64,000 nucleotides of DNA, from assembly GCA_017607445.1 (NCBI GenBank), contig JAEVHH010000006.1, positions 1,550,001 through 1,614,000 of the forward strand. The letters run 5' to 3'. Shown here piece after piece: positions 34,548-48,089 of this stretch; the stretch's first letter is position 1, and every line of letters starts with the position of its first letter. A model generated the notes under the pieces. It was not told where the DNA came from, did not search any database, and saw only the letters and a program-made list of their open reading frames with translations. This DNA comes from Histoplasma ohiense (taxonomy: Eukaryota > Ascomycota > Eurotiomycetes > Onygenales > Ajellomycetaceae). A program made the position numbers and the translations under genes.

Positions 34548-37500
34548 TTACACCAATCATCTCTGCAGACATCATGAATTGAATCTCTCATGTGAATGTG
34601 GAATGATCAAGAATATCTAATCTCTCTGAATGAGAAGTTACTGATTGAATTGTCTGAGAAGTTTGCATCTGTTGCAATAGACTGAGGCATTTTACAAGTC
34701 AGTGCATCAATGCAGTGATCTCAGCTTCTACACTGCATGTGAATGCAACTACATCTATAAATGAACAAGAACAGGGAAATAAAGAGCTCTCACTCTAAAA
34801 CACAGACAAGAGCTTAAAAAGTAAGAAGCAAGCTGAAGATTTGAATAGAAAATACAAATGAATATGATTATGATCTTCATCATTGTAAATAGTCTAGTCA
34901 ATATACAAGCAATGATAGACAGTGATTTTCTTCACTACACTTTTATAAACACTCAGTTGATTGAAAAGTATAAGCTTCAGTGTATTCTCTTTTTCAAACT
35001 GTGTAAGCTCAGTGAATTCAATGACCTCAAAGGATCCACCTCCTACAATATGATAAAGTTCAACATCAATGTAGAAGGATATGAAAAAAAAATGTTTATA
35101 TATATGAAATGCAAGATCTTGAGTACAACTTAATACTCAGTCTGTCATGACTTACAAAATTTGAAATTCTAATAGACACATACAACTGTTGTCTAATCTT
35201 CTCAGAAGACAATCATGTTTATGAAAAGAATATCAACAGAATCACTGATCTCACCCAGGTATCAGTGAAAGCATTCAAGCTACTAACCCACTAAGCATGC
35301 AAGAAGAAGGACATCCAAGTGTTCACTGCTAGCATGACAGATATCAAGAAAGTATTAGAAAAGCTAGAACTTAAAAATCTCAAGAAACTGCACAAAGAAG
35401 TATTCAAATTGTACAAGAATTTTGCAGATGTGTTCAACAAAAAGAAAGCTGAAAAGCTTCCCTCTCATTGAAAATGCAGTATAGATCATACAATTGAACT
35501 CATCAAAAAAAATAATAAGAACTCACAATCACTCTGAGATTCTCTCTACTGTATATCACACAATGAGCTTCTCATTCTATGAAAAATACTCAATGAATTA
35601 CTGAACAAAGATTTCATTCATATTAGCAACTCATCTGCTGCAGTATCTGTGTTATTTGTAAGAAAATCAGAAGAAGACTTACAATTCTGTGTTGACTATC
35701 AAAAACTTAACAAAATTATATGAAAGAACTGATATCCTCTCCCACTCATCAATGAAACACTTGAATGAATAGAAAAAGCAAAATGATTTATGAAACTTGA
35801 TATCTCTGCAGCTTTCTATAAGATAAGGATTAATGAAGATGATGAATGGCTAACTGTCTTTCACACATGTTATGAATTATACAAATGGACTGTGACTCTC
35901 TTTGGATTGGTGAACACTTCAAGTACATTTCAGAAATACATTAACTGGGCCTTACAAGATCTATTTGATGAGATTGTTTCAGTGTACATGAATAATATTC
36001 TGATCTTTACTGATGAATCATTTGTTGAATACTGCAAGTACATACAACAAGTGCTTGACTGTGTACAAGAAGTTGAACTACAAGTGAACATTGACAAATA
36101 TAACTTCAAGACTAAGTCTACAATCTATCTAGAATTCATCATTGAAACTGAAAAAGATGTATACATGAATTCTAAGAAGATGGAAGCAATTCTCAGCTGA
36201 GAGATATTAGTTTCAGTAAAAGAGACTAGAAGTTTTCTAGAGTTCATCAACTTCTACTGAAGATTCATTAAGAACTTCTCTGATATTGTACAATCACTGA
36301 CAGATCTAATCTGAAAAGACACTGTATTTCAATGAACTGATGAAGCAGACACAGCTTTCAAAAAGCTGAAGTGTATATTCACAAACACTTCAATGCTACA
36401 ATCATTTGATTCAGATAAGTATATGACTCTTGAAACAGATGTCTCAGATTATGTGATAGATGAGACACTGATGCAATATAATAACAAAGATATTCTATAA
36501 TCTTGTGTCTTCATCTTAAAGAAGATGTCATTCACTGAATGCAACTACAAGATCTACAACAAGAAGTTTCTAATGATTATACAATGTCTCAAAAAATGAA
36601 AGTCTGAACTCATAAGTGTTGAGAGATTTGAGATTGTTATCAATCATAAGAATCTGAAATATTTCACAACTACTTGTAAGCTTACTGAGAGGTATATGCA
36701 CTGGTCATTGTTTCTTAGCCAATTCTCATTCACAATTTGCTACTGATCAGAAGCAGAGAACACCCTCACAGACATTCTATTCTGCTGAGAATAAGATATA
36801 TCATTCAATGATCTGAATGACAGATGGAAACACTGAGAGCATTGATTAATCAATTTCATGATTATAGAAAGTACCACACAGTCAGATGAACTCTATATAT
36901 ATGTTAATCAATTCCATACTCAATATCTCTCACTTGAAGAGTAATGGAGACAAGCAACAGAGACAGATGAATTCTGACAACAAGCTGTCAAAGCTGTATA
37001 AAGCAGAGCATCTCAATTCTCTGCAGATGTATACTCAAAAACAGACATCTCAGCATACTCAATCAGTGATAATGAATGTCTACACTTTCAAGACAAACAA
37101 TGAATCCCTGATTCAGAATATCTACAAACATAAATCATGCAGAAGATCCACAACTCATCAATGACTGAGCACTCAGATCATAAAATTATATACAGCATTG
37201 TAGCTTAAGACTTCTACTGACTGAATATATCAAAGAATGTACACTGATTTGTATGCAATTGCAATTGCTGTGGCTCAGTAACAGTATGATGCAAATGATG
37301 AAAAGAGATGTTAAAACTTCTGCCTATCTCTGAATGAATCTGATGTGATATAGCAATTAACTTTGCAGTTTCTCTATCTCAGAGTGAAGGTTCTATGAAC
37401 ATTCTAGTCATTGTCAATTGTCTCAGCAAAGATGTAATACTGCAACTCTGTGACAGAATGAATACTGAAGTAGTTGTGAATGTCTTTATTCAGAGCTCAT

Positions 37501-38965
37501 TCTATTGTATACACAGTCTGTCTTCATCCATTGTATCAGATAGAGACAGTCAATTTGTCAGCACACTCTGAATCTGTGTATACCAGCTGCTAAGAATCAA
37601 ATGAAAATTGTCAACAGTGTATCACTCAGAGACTGATGAAGTCATAGAGAGAATGATACAAATGATTAGACTGGCTGTGTGACCGTGCATGGGATCATGA
37701 CCAATTTTAGCGTTGGTCCCATTCTCGTATATTTTGGTCCTGGTCCCATATATTGTTTTTCAAACCAGTCACTTTACACTGTTTGTATTATAGCTCTGAT
37801 CTCATTTCACTGTTTATAAGAAATATTTAGATTCTGAATACTGTTCTTATCTTGATTTCTGAGTCACAGTTCTGTTTGGTCCCATTTTACAAAACAGAAT
37901 CAAACAGAATCATGACTTATTCATAATTACATAATACATATACCTTTATGCTGAATGGTAGCTAATTATGATGTGAGTGTTACCAAATATTGTTATCTTT
38001 TTGATGTCACAACAGAAATATCATTATATGTCTGTAGACATTTTGAAAATTAAAAAACAAAAACAAAAACAACAACTGAGAATATTATAAAAAAAAAAAA
38101 AACAAAAATCTCCAGTAAAAAAAAAATAATGAAAAAAAAAAATAAAAATAAAACAAAACTCATTTTTTCAATCTATAATTGTTAAAAAAATTACTACTCA
38201 ATTCTTCAGCAATCTTCATCATCAATCTAATATTCCTCACAGTGAGAATCATTCACTCATAATGAATCATGATCTTAAGACTATCTATGAAATGATTAGT
38301 GAGATATTGTTACATCTGTTTTCACATGATATCATACACTCAAAAAGTGTGATCAATGTTGTCTCCACAGCAACTTGAAGAGTATTGAGAGTAGAACACT
38401 GAAAGCAATACTTTTCTTCATCAATCTTCTGAACAAGATATGCAAATGCAGTCTTGAGGAAAATGAGATTCTCAGACTTCTGATAATAACAGATCTCACA
38501 GATAGCTTCTACTTTCATATCAGTATCTAACATTATCAAAAAGTATTACTTTGAATTTCATACTCTGCTTATCCACTTTTTTCATACAAGGGTGGGGATT
38601 GCACATCTCCCACACAGCACAGTGAGCATTGAAATGCTGTTCATAATAATGAGCTCAGACTGCTTCCCACTCTGCCACTCACTGCTCATATGCTGCCTTG
38701 CAGAAAGCAGCAGTTGTTGACATTGCTCTCTGATGAGAGATACTCTTATCACAGGCCATTTTTTTCATTGAAGAGAGAGGAGGAATTGAGGAGTGAGAGA
38801 GAAGGAATTGAGAAGCAAGAGAGAATGAGTATAGAAAATAGATGTATAGATTTCAGAGAGAGAAGAACAGAGACTTGTAGCAATGAATTTACTAGATAGA
38901 ATCAATTAATCAATCAGTATTCATTCACAGAAAACATTGAAATATTCATATTGCTTTTAATAGTT

Positions 38966-40530
38966 AACATACTGCTGCGGAATTATGATGGGTTAGAGAG
39001 AGAAGAGAGAAAGAACAAAGAAAAAGAAAAACATATGTAAATATTAAATTGAGAGATTGTATATACAAATAATCTCTATAGCAACAAAGAAACATCTCAT
39101 CTGCATTCAGCCATAATATAACTTGCAGAGTGCATGCAGTATATGATATTAACAAGTAGCACAAAAATGCAAACAGTGTTGCTATGAGATATATAATTTT
39201 CTATAACATATAAAAGTAGATTTTCTTTCTTCTTGAATTCTTTAATATATCTCTGTTCTTCCCATCACATTTCTGCACAGATAGTAACTTATAAAAAGAA
39301 TATATTATTTTCTCTAGAAATCTCTATCATTATAATTAGAACATATTTCTCTTTCTCTCTTCTGCTGAAAACATATCTATCTCTCTCTTCAAGAAACATT
39401 TGATGGCTCTGTATATCATCAAAGCATGCAAGTGTCATCATCATCTTGAGAAGAAAGAGAAAGAATTCTTCAAGTGTGAAGAGACTGACTGCAAGACATA
39501 TCATATTGTCTTGAAAAAACTCTATAATAAAGTAGATTGATAACAATTTTGAGTAATGCTTCTGCTGAAATTTGACTAATATTATGAAAGGAATGATGTC
39601 AATGACTTAATATGTGAGAAGTTGAAGAAGAAAGCAGTGGAGTTGCTCATGCAGCAGCACTGAAATCAGAAGCACTCACAGAAATAATTTGAGATCAAAA
39701 TAAAGAGAAAGAGAACTGAGAAGATAATGACTGTGAAAAAGCACTGTCAGAAGAAGATTGAGAATGTGTTTATCTGCAAGATAAAGAAGCTCAAACTGAT
39801 AGATTGTATTTTGAATATATTCATTGATAATGCTTTTTGATAACAATTCTGTTGTCTAATTGATTAGCAGACTTCTGAAGAGAATCAGAGCATTGAAGCC
39901 TTGTTTAGATCTTGTATGCACTCAATGATTCAGAATATTGAGAAGACAGTATTGCTTTCTGAGCATGCTAATTTGCTTACTGCAGAGATAGAATCTGAGA
40001 CAGCAGATCAGAAGATGCAGAACTTTGAAGTTTAAGTAAATCTGATGAAAAGAGAGAAGAGTTCTCTCTCATCTGAGAAGATAGCTGAGAAGAGTTTTGA
40101 GGTGATTGTTTTCTCAGATGAGAAGAAGAAGAAGAGAAAGAAGAAGAAAAAGAAGAATTGAATTGTGAAGAATAAAGAGAAAGAGAAAGAGAAGAAGAAG
40201 AAGAAGAAGAAGAAGAAGAAGAAGAAAGTTGAAGAAGAAGAGGAAATAATCTAAGAAAAAAATTTTTTTTTTACATATTTATTTTTTAATATTTTTGTTA
40301 AATTAATTGTATTATTATCTGTCAGAGATTACAAATTTTTTATTTGATATTTTATGTTATGCAATTCTTTGTTGTGAGAATATATTATCATAGTGATATT
40401 ATGCTCATGATATATATATATATATATATGTGTATGTATACTGTAAGGTGTGTGTGACTTTACATATAGTATCGGTAAACAATGAAAGGTGATAAATTCA
40501 TACTGCGGAATTGTGATATATTAGAGATAG
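38966..40530 (+). other. Segment bounded by direct repeats inside the hAT, with charged coiled-coil-like frame
   Basis: A direct repeat of about 30 bases (core CTGCGGAATTGTGAT) lies at 38969-39000 and 40499-40530. Between them, a plus-strand reading (about 39370-40255, several TGA) gives a Lys/Glu-rich protein with a leucine-rich stretch and a C-terminal run of Lys codons from GAAGAAG repeats (40188-40250). I do not recognise it. It could be a second gene of the hAT, or another element nested in it. Confidence 0.35.
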
Positions 40531-40769
40531 ATAATATATCTAATGAATCAACTTTTCATATAAATCTTAATAATATCTTTAATATTTTAATTATCATTCT
40601 TTTCTATTTTATCATAATTTTGTTATTGTTTATAAATATATTCTACTAGTGTTCTAACCAATTAGAGTGGGTTAATGAAAAGGGAGTAAAAAAAAACTCA
40701 ACAAATTTCTTAACTTTATTATCCTCAGAATTCATTCCACACATAATTTCTCATCATTTATATTCATCA

Positions 40770-43166
40770 TGACAACTTCAGTAATTGCTGAATCAGGGAA
40801 TTCATCACCTTCTTTAATGAAGATTCAAGATCTTATAGAAATAAGAGTGAATCAAACAATTTATATTGTTTACAAATTCTTGCAAGATGAGCTCTTTCAA
40901 GTCTGATGAATACACACTTTCTTTTTTCTTGATGATGAAAAACAACACAATCTATGGAAAAATCAGCATAGATAATAAGAAGATCTATAGAAAAACTTTT
41001 AACAAGTTGCTGTGAAGATCACTGAAGAGCCATTTCTCTGCTGTAATTATTACAACTTCATACAAAAACATCCATTCTGAAGTGGACATGGATCAGAAGA
41101 AATCACACAATATTTGAAATCTGCTGATTATCTACAGCTTAGAGAAAAACATCAGAATATTCTTCATGAACTGATACTTATATCATCTACTCTCATTAAT
41201 GATAACAATATTTGGTAACACTTATGTACTATTTTGCAGGAAAACATGTGAAAACAACAACAAACTGATGTCAATCTTTCAATTCCAACTCTTTCATCAG
41301 ACAACTTTCAAGAACAACTTCTACATCTATATATATTCTTGAATCTTCCACTGTGTGCTGTCAAAAACTCAGAATTTTGAACTTTACTTCAAATGTTTAA
41401 TTCACATATTCAAATTCCTCATTGATTCAGTCTCTGCTCTTCTCTGAATACACATTACAACAATGATATGCAACAACTTGAACTTCTGTTGAAGAAACAA
41501 CAGAAGATATCACTGACAGTGAATGTATGAACAAACATCAACAATCTATCCTTTTTGAGTGCAGTTTGTTATTTCATTGATGAGGATTGAAATTATAAAG
41601 AGAAATTGATTGACTTTGAACAATTGAAGAGCAGTTATACAGATGAATATATGACTGATGTTCTCACAACAATCATTAAAAATGATTACTGAGATATTTC
41701 ATCAGATCTTCTCACAATCACAACAGACAATGCAGCAAACAACTTGATTATGATGCAGAGTCTGAAACAAAAACTGGTATTGTATAGATGAAATGATAAA
41801 TGTGGACATATTCTCTGTATTGCACACATTATTCAGCTTGTTGTTCAAGCATTGATTAAAGGTCTGAATATTGAATCTGAAAACACAGAACTGATCAGTT
41901 GTTTTGATGAGAATGATGTTGAAATTGTTACTCACATCACATTCTCATCAACCCTTCACAAGATAATGATATTTGATAATGCTTCAGTGAAAATTGATCA
42001 ATTTGCTAACTATCTCATTATCTTTTTTAGATTCATCACATTGCCAATGCAATCAGTACTTCTCTCAAACAACAACAATGATTCCACAATATTCAAGCCA
42101 CACACAGCTCAGTTTCTTCTCTTAATATGATACAAAATGTTTGAACACAGTGGAGTTCTATCTATAAGATGACAGTTTGAACACTTCAACTAAAAGATGC
42201 TGTGAATCATTGAGTTCAGAATTCTGAGTGAGAGAAGATTCATGCTCTGAAACTTTCTGATACAGAGTGAGCACAGTAAAAATATATTGTTGAACTGTTG
42301 TTTATCTTTTACAAAACAACAAAGACTGTGTCTATTACAGTAACATCAATGATGCAAGCTTCTTGATGAATATACAACAGTTTATTTACTCATTTGAAAA
42401 CTCAGATGATTTGTGTATGAGAAGAGTAATTCTGAAATAGAGTTATTTCTGCAGCAATTGAAAGAGCTTGAGACAAACTTGCAGAGTATTATATGAGAAT
42501 CAATCAATCATTTGCTGATTATTATACTGTTGCTGCTGTACTTGATTTCTCTCATTGAATCAATGCATATACTTCTGAGGATTGGATGGTGGAAGAATGA
42601 CAAATCTATGTTGATATAGCTCAGACATACTACAATGACAACTATCAACAATATGAACAGAATAATACACAAATTGAAGAGTCAATAGAGCATAATTCTT
42701 TGATTAGTAACTTTGTTTTTTATAATACTCATTGAGATATTGATATTAATCTGTTACTAATATTTATTGATTAAGGATTTGCATTTGTTGATTGCTGCTG
42801 AAAATCTGAGCAATCAAAATTCTTGCAACACTGAATTTGACTGCTATCTATATAATGATTCTGTTAATATCAAAGAAAAATCTATTTTAGATCTGTGGAG
42901 AATGATCAGCAGTCAGTACTCAACAGTGACAATGATGATACATAATATTCTGACAATTTCATTGACAGAAGTTGGTATGAAGAGAAAGTTTAACTCAAGT
43001 TGAGATATTTATCACTATCATCATAATCAATTGCAAGAAGAAACTGTAAAGAAATTGATGATGATTAAGCATGAAAAAGAAAAAGAAATTGTTGATAAGA
43101 ATTCTATTGTGACAGAATTCTCTTTCAATGATATAGTGGAGAAAAAAATTAAGTGTGATTGTATAT
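40770..43166 (+). pseudogene. hAT transposase, inactivated
   Basis: A transposase-type frame, about 800 codons, broken by TGA codons and shifts, starting near MTTSVIAESGNSSPSLMKI (40770). Landmarks: KISLTVNVWTN (41500-41536; W is TGA), where the family has D in the first catalytic position and here it is N; ITTDNAANN (41717-41743), keeping the second Asp; CIAHIIQLVVQALIKGLNIE (41818-41880); and the C-terminal dimerisation block at 42890-43070 with SLTEVGMKRKFNSS, where the family's catalytic Glu is Lys. These replacements are G-to-A changes consistent with the repeat decay. By analogy it cut and pasted elements with TAGACTGGC ends, including the minisatellite copies here; it cannot now be active. 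Confidence 0.88.
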
Positions 43167-44697
43167 AATATTAATAAGCTTGTGAGTGTTATCAATAATT
43201 GTTATCAATTGTCATGTATTGTGAGTGTTACAAATAATTGTTATCAATTGTCATGTATTACATAATCATCAGAATGGGACCAAACTTGAGCTAAAATCAT
43301 GATCAGTCCCAGGTCACATTCTTATTTTTCATAGTCAGTCACTTTGCATGAAATAATAAATTTTGTTGATCTCATAATAGTTATGTTAGATCTAAATCTG
43401 ATTCTTTTACACTCCATTTCTGAAAATTTTGATCTCTTTACACTCCCATTCTGATCCTGATCCCACTGGAAATCACGCCAAGAAATGGACTGGGACCAAA
43501 TCAAATCAAATCAAATGTGAAATTCATGGTCCCACCGGCCAGTCTACAAATGATAAAGAATATTCTTCATAAATTCTGTAATTATATACAAGACAACTGA
43601 AGTCATCTGCTATCATATATTGAGATTGTGATTAACAGCTGAGACTCTGTCATAACAGATATAAGTTCATTCTTTCTTCTACATAAATATAATTTAGAAG
43701 TTCTAGACTTCTCTGAGAATCTCTGAGAAATCATATATATCTGCAGTCTCATACAAGCAGCAGATAACATTGTGAGCAAGTTTAAGAAAGTCTGTGAATG
43801 AGCAGAAGCTTTCATGATCAGTGTTCAGCAAGATTATGAAAATCAAATGAACATCAGAAGAAGTTCTGCAACTAAATATTATATAGAAGACAAGATCTGA
43901 TTAGATCTCAAAAATATAAAAACAGATTACTTCTTGTATATACTGAATTATTGTCACATCAAATATACTGTGATGAAAATGCTAGATATACATGATTATC
44001 AACTCAACATCTCATCTGACATTCACAATATCTTTCATACAAACCTGCTTCAATCCACAGCTGAGGATTTATTCCTCTCACAGAGAATCTTCAACTGACA
44101 GTCATCTGTCATCATAGAAGAAAATAACAAACTTAAATGAAAGATTGAAGTGATTCTTGATGATAGAATCAACTATCACTACTGTGAATACCTTGTCAAA
44201 TAAGTAGAATACAATCATTCAATCTGAGAATCTGTATTCATCTTGAAGAATACTGCTGCTCTCAACATCTACAAGTCATCACTCATCTCAGTAGAAGAGA
44301 ATAATATGACAGATTAGCATCTGTTAGTAGTTAACTTACACAATCAATCTCTTCTATCTCATATTTCACACTTGTATATATTTACTCATCTCTGTTATTG
44401 CACTCTGCATTTGTGTAGTCTCTAACAATTCTTTCATGTAATCTTTTCTGTCTTATGCTCTGTGTTTGTATAGTTCTAATGATTCTTCTATATAATTCTC
44501 AATGTTCTTTCACTCTGTACTTCATTTCATACTTTACTGTGAAGTGGCTTCTGATATTCTTCTGCTCTGATCTTCTTTCTATAAGAATTCTCTTTGTATG
44601 ATCTTTTCTTCTGATCTCTTTTCTCTTTCTTTTCTAATCAATTTGTAATCTGTATTTAGAATAGTGCTAGATTGTTAATCGAAGTATGTCTGTTACA

Positions 44698-44870
44698 CTT
44701 TACATGAAATATCAAGCTTTATTAGTTTCATTTCACTCATATTCTAATAATTCTAATCACTTTACACTTTCATTCTGATTCTGATCTCACTGGAAATCAC
44801 ATCAAGAAATGGACTGAAATCAAATCAAATCAAATCAAATATGAAATTTATGATTTCATCAATCAGTCTA
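44698..44870 (+). mobile_element. hAT element end (173-bp remnant)
   Basis: Matches the last ~170 bases of the plus-oriented hAT copies, from the TACATGAAATATCAAG block to the terminal AATCAGTCTA. It directly follows a Gypsy-1 LTR. The rest of the element is missing. Confidence 0.75.
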
Positions 44871-47078
44871 TACTCATCTACTTCTAGAAGTTTGTGATTG
44901 AATTTAGAAAGATAAATTGTCAATATAATATCTCTCTGATGAGTCTCATTAAATCAGTTAAACATTTTGATTTGAAGTGTAGAATCAAGAAAGAGAGAGT
45001 TGAATTATTGAAAGACTAACTCTGATATATATTGATTGTTTTAATAGTGATTTATTCAAGATTGAAATTTCACTAACACATCATCATTCAATCTGCTATG
45101 AATATACCACACTTGATTGAATAGTAAGTCTATTGCTCATTCATTGATATTCAGTTTAACATTTACTTTTGACTTTCATATAAAATAAAGTACTAGATTT
45201 TCTTTGTATTTATTGAGAATTGAAAGTTTCTCTCTTGAGACCTTTTTATAAAATGTGAATGTTAAAGAAATAGTGAATGTAAAAGTGTTTATCTCAGCAA
45301 ATCATTGTTGCAATTCAATCATCTGTAGTGCTTACTAGGCTGACACCATGAATTTCATGTTTGATTTGATTTGATTTGATCCCAGTCCATTTCTTGACAT
45401 GATTTCCAGTGAGACCAGAATCAGAATGAGAGTGTAAAATGACTAGAATTATTAGAACATGAGTGAAATGAGACTAATAAATCTTGATATTTCATGTAAA
45501 GTAACTGACTATCAAAAATAAGAACATGATCTGGGACTGACTATGATTTTGACTGAGGTTTGGTCCTGTTCTGATGATTATATAATACATATCTAGATAT
45601 CAATCTGATGATATGATTGGTGGAGATATCACCCCTATCTAGTGCTGTCAACCAATTTGCCCCTGCCAATCTATCTACTGCTGCTAATCTATCGCCGCTG
45701 CCAATCTATCCCTCACTGCTAAGCTATCCCTCGCTGCTAAGCTATCCCTCGCTGCTAAGCTATCACTGCTAATCTATCGCTGCCAATTTATCTACCACTG
45801 CCAATCTATCTATCGCTGCCAATCTATTGCTGCCAATCTATCTATCACTGCTAATCTATCGCTGCTAATCTATCGCCGCTGCCAATCTATCCCTCACTGC
45901 TAAGCTATCCCTCGCTGCTAAGCTATCTATCGCTGCTAATCTATCGCTGCCAACCTATCTATCGCTGCCAATTTATCTACCACTGCCAATCTATCTATCG
46001 CTGCTAATCTATCGCTGCTAATCTATCGCCGCTGCCAATCTATCCCTCACTGCTAAGCTATCCCTCGCTGCTAAGCTATCTATCGCTGCTAATCTATCGC
46101 TGCCAACCTATCTATCGCTGCCAATTTATCTACCACTGCCAATCTATCTATCGCTGCTAATCTATCGCTGCCAACCTATCTACCGCGGCGAATCTATCCA
46201 TCGCTGCCAATTTATCTACCACTGTCAATCTATCTATTGCTGCTAATCTATCGCTGCTAATCTATCACTGCTAATCTATTGCTGCTAATCTATTGCTGCT
46301 GCCAATCTATCTATCACTGCTAATCTATTGCTGCTAATCTATCACTGCTAATCTATCGCTGCCAATCTATCTACCGCGGCGAATCTATCTATTGCTGCCA
46401 ACCAATCTACCACTGCCAACCTATCTATCACTGCCAATCTATTGCTGCCAATCTATCGCTGCCAATCTATCTACTGCAGTGAATCTATCTATCACTATCA
46501 TTACTAGTTCAAAATAGAACTAGAGCATAAATACACTAAACTTCTTTTGATAGATAATGATTTTTGATAACACTTATAGCATTATATCATCTATATAGAG
46601 TAAATCATGATCTCATTTGATTCTATTTTGTAAAATGAAATCAAATGAAATCAGAATCAGCAATTTATAAGAAGAATATGATCTGAGACTAGATTTATAA
46701 TATAAACAGTGTAAAATGACTAATTTAATAAACACTATATAAGATCAGAACTAAGAAATTTGATAATGAGACTGAAGAAATATTTAGTCTCAGTCTCATA
46801 TATGATCACACAGTCAGTCTAGTGCTTACTACTGAAGAATACTTTATAGATCTAAGTTGTTGTCTACTGTGTTCAGATGCAGTGAATGTTTGCAGAATTA
46901 TTTATAATTCATTTTAATATTTAAGAATATATAATAATAAAAAAAATAAATATTTGTAGATATTCAGTTCTTTTACAGATATTATTTACAGTGTTGCAGT
47001 ATTAAGCTTATTAAACTTCTTTGTGAATACTATCTATAGTGTCATAGTTCATAGACATTTGAGTCTCTTTTGTAAGAA
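44871..47078 (-). mobile_element. Gypsy family 1, copy E: gag and 5' leader, split by a hAT
   Basis: Pieces 44871-45335 and 46822-47078 align with 10150-10870 of copy A (gag N-terminal half and 5' untranslated region, minus strand). The hAT at 45336-46821 separates them. The sequence ends abruptly at about 47078 before reaching the LTR. Confidence 0.75.
45336..46821 (-). mobile_element. Non-autonomous hAT element, copy 5, with 8-bp target duplication
   Basis: Complete 1486-bp insertion: TAGGCTGAC at 45336, CAGTCAGTCTA at 46821, flanked by GTGCTTAC at 45328-45335 and 46822-46829. The empty site is seen in copy A at about 10616-10623. It has one of the longest cores (45665-46490), with several higher-order repeats of a block of mixed 14- and 18-bp units. 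Confidence 0.95.
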
Positions 47079-47498
47079 ACCCGCACTAAGTTATCAGTGC
47101 TAGACCGAAATTGGCGATTGCTCTAAAGATATGACATCGCTGAACATAGCACTGTCAATGTCATATCAAGTTTGAAATCAAGGCATTATCTTGCCACTTG
47201 CATCATACTATACCATCTATATCATAGCAAAGTTCAATCTGTTTATGATACTGTGTATATAGATAGCAGCTGACTCAATCTTCTAAAGGTCAGTGAATCA
47301 TTCTGTTTTAATTTGACCTCTATATTCTACAATATTGATATTAATCTGAATCTTCTTTGATATATTACTGTATTATCTTCTACAACTTAATTCTTGCAGA
47401 GTCTTAAGAACTTTTTGTGATATAAACAGCTAATTCTTATATTGCTGCTTACAGTTTGATCTGCTTGCTCTCTTACCTCTTTAAGAATTGAATATTCT
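47079..47498. other. Unassigned 420-bp segment
   Basis: Starts TGTAAGAAACCCGCAC and, unlike its neighbours, keeps several CpG sites (for example CGAAATTGGCGATTG near 47110). It has no counterpart elsewhere in the window and no open frame. It lies between a broken Gypsy-1 and the LTR of the outer Gypsy-2, and may be part of a further LTR element. Confidence 0.4.
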
Positions 47499-47695
47499 TG
47501 TAAGAGATGATTCTAGATGTAATTATGAGAGTAGTGTGAAGTACACATGTAGAATGTTAAGAAGGTAGCAATCTCTATTATTCAAAGCTAATCACTGATC
47601 TTCTAATATTTATAAATATCAGTGAGCATTATATAGGCGATCATTATGCTCTACAGCTGTCTATAATATCATGTACTATATTCATTCTTATTAAT

Positions 47696-48089
47696 TATAA
47701 CAGACGTACTTCGATTAACGATCTAGCACTATTCTAAATACAGATTATGAATTGATTAAGAAAAGAAAGAGAAAAGAGATCAGAAGAAAAGGTTGTACAA
47801 AAAGAGTTCTTATAAAGAGAAGATCAGAGTGGAAGAATATCAGAAGCTGCTTCACAGTGAAGCATGGAGCAGAGTACAGAGCAGAAGAACATTGAGGATT
47901 ATGTGGAAGAATTATTAGAACTACACAAGTGCAGAGTGTGAGGCAGAAGGAGTTATGTGGAAGAATTGTTAGAGACTACACAAGCACAGAGTGCAATAAC
48001 AGAGACAAGTAGATGTATGCAAGTGTGGAATATGAGGTAGAAGAGGTTGATTGTGTAAGTTAACTACTAACAGATGCTAATCCATCACA
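47696..48089 (-). repeat. 3' LTR of Gypsy-1 copy D
   Basis: 394 bp, the same length as its partner at 52980-53373. The start TATAACAGACG is a decayed TGTAACAGACG; the end is CATCACA. It abuts the purine tract at 48090-48101. Confidence 0.93.

Larger units (their letters stand above)
37667..43546 (+). mobile_element. Autonomous-type hAT transposon (decayed), with 8-bp target duplication
   Basis: Terminal repeats TAGACTGGCTGTGTGACC at 37667 and GGCCAGTCTA at 43546 are flanked by CAAATGAT at 37659-37666 and 43547-43554. The Gypsy-1 site it broke is intact in copy D near 48840-48875. Outer ~350 bases at each end match the non-autonomous copies (including the hairpin near 37876), but there is no minisatellite. 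It encodes a hAT transposase at about 40770-43166. The 5' part, 38090-40740, is long for the superfamily and holds low-complexity A-rich DNA, a 38285-38539 minus frame with CxxC pairs, and a Lys/Glu-rich coiled-coil-like frame at about 39370-40255. Confidence 0.93.
34548..44697 (+). mobile_element. Gypsy family 1, copy C (plus), gag to 3' LTR, split by the autonomous hAT
   Basis: Two pieces: 34548-37666 and 43547-44697. In order: the gag zinc knuckle (CICCNRLRHFTSQC, near 34650-34690), protease region (MIDSDFLHYTFINTQLIEKY, 34911), reverse transcriptase (LDISAAFYKIRI near 35800; YMNNILIF near 35980, both catalytic Asp now Asn), RNase H near 36400-36800, and integrase from 36890 that continues after the hAT at 43547. 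A C-terminal chromodomain (ILDDRINYHYCEYLVK) lies near 44155-44215, then a purine tract at 44291-44304 and the 3' LTR at 44305-44697. The frame is broken by TGA codons. The 5' part was lost at the junction with LINE L3. Confidence 0.85.
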
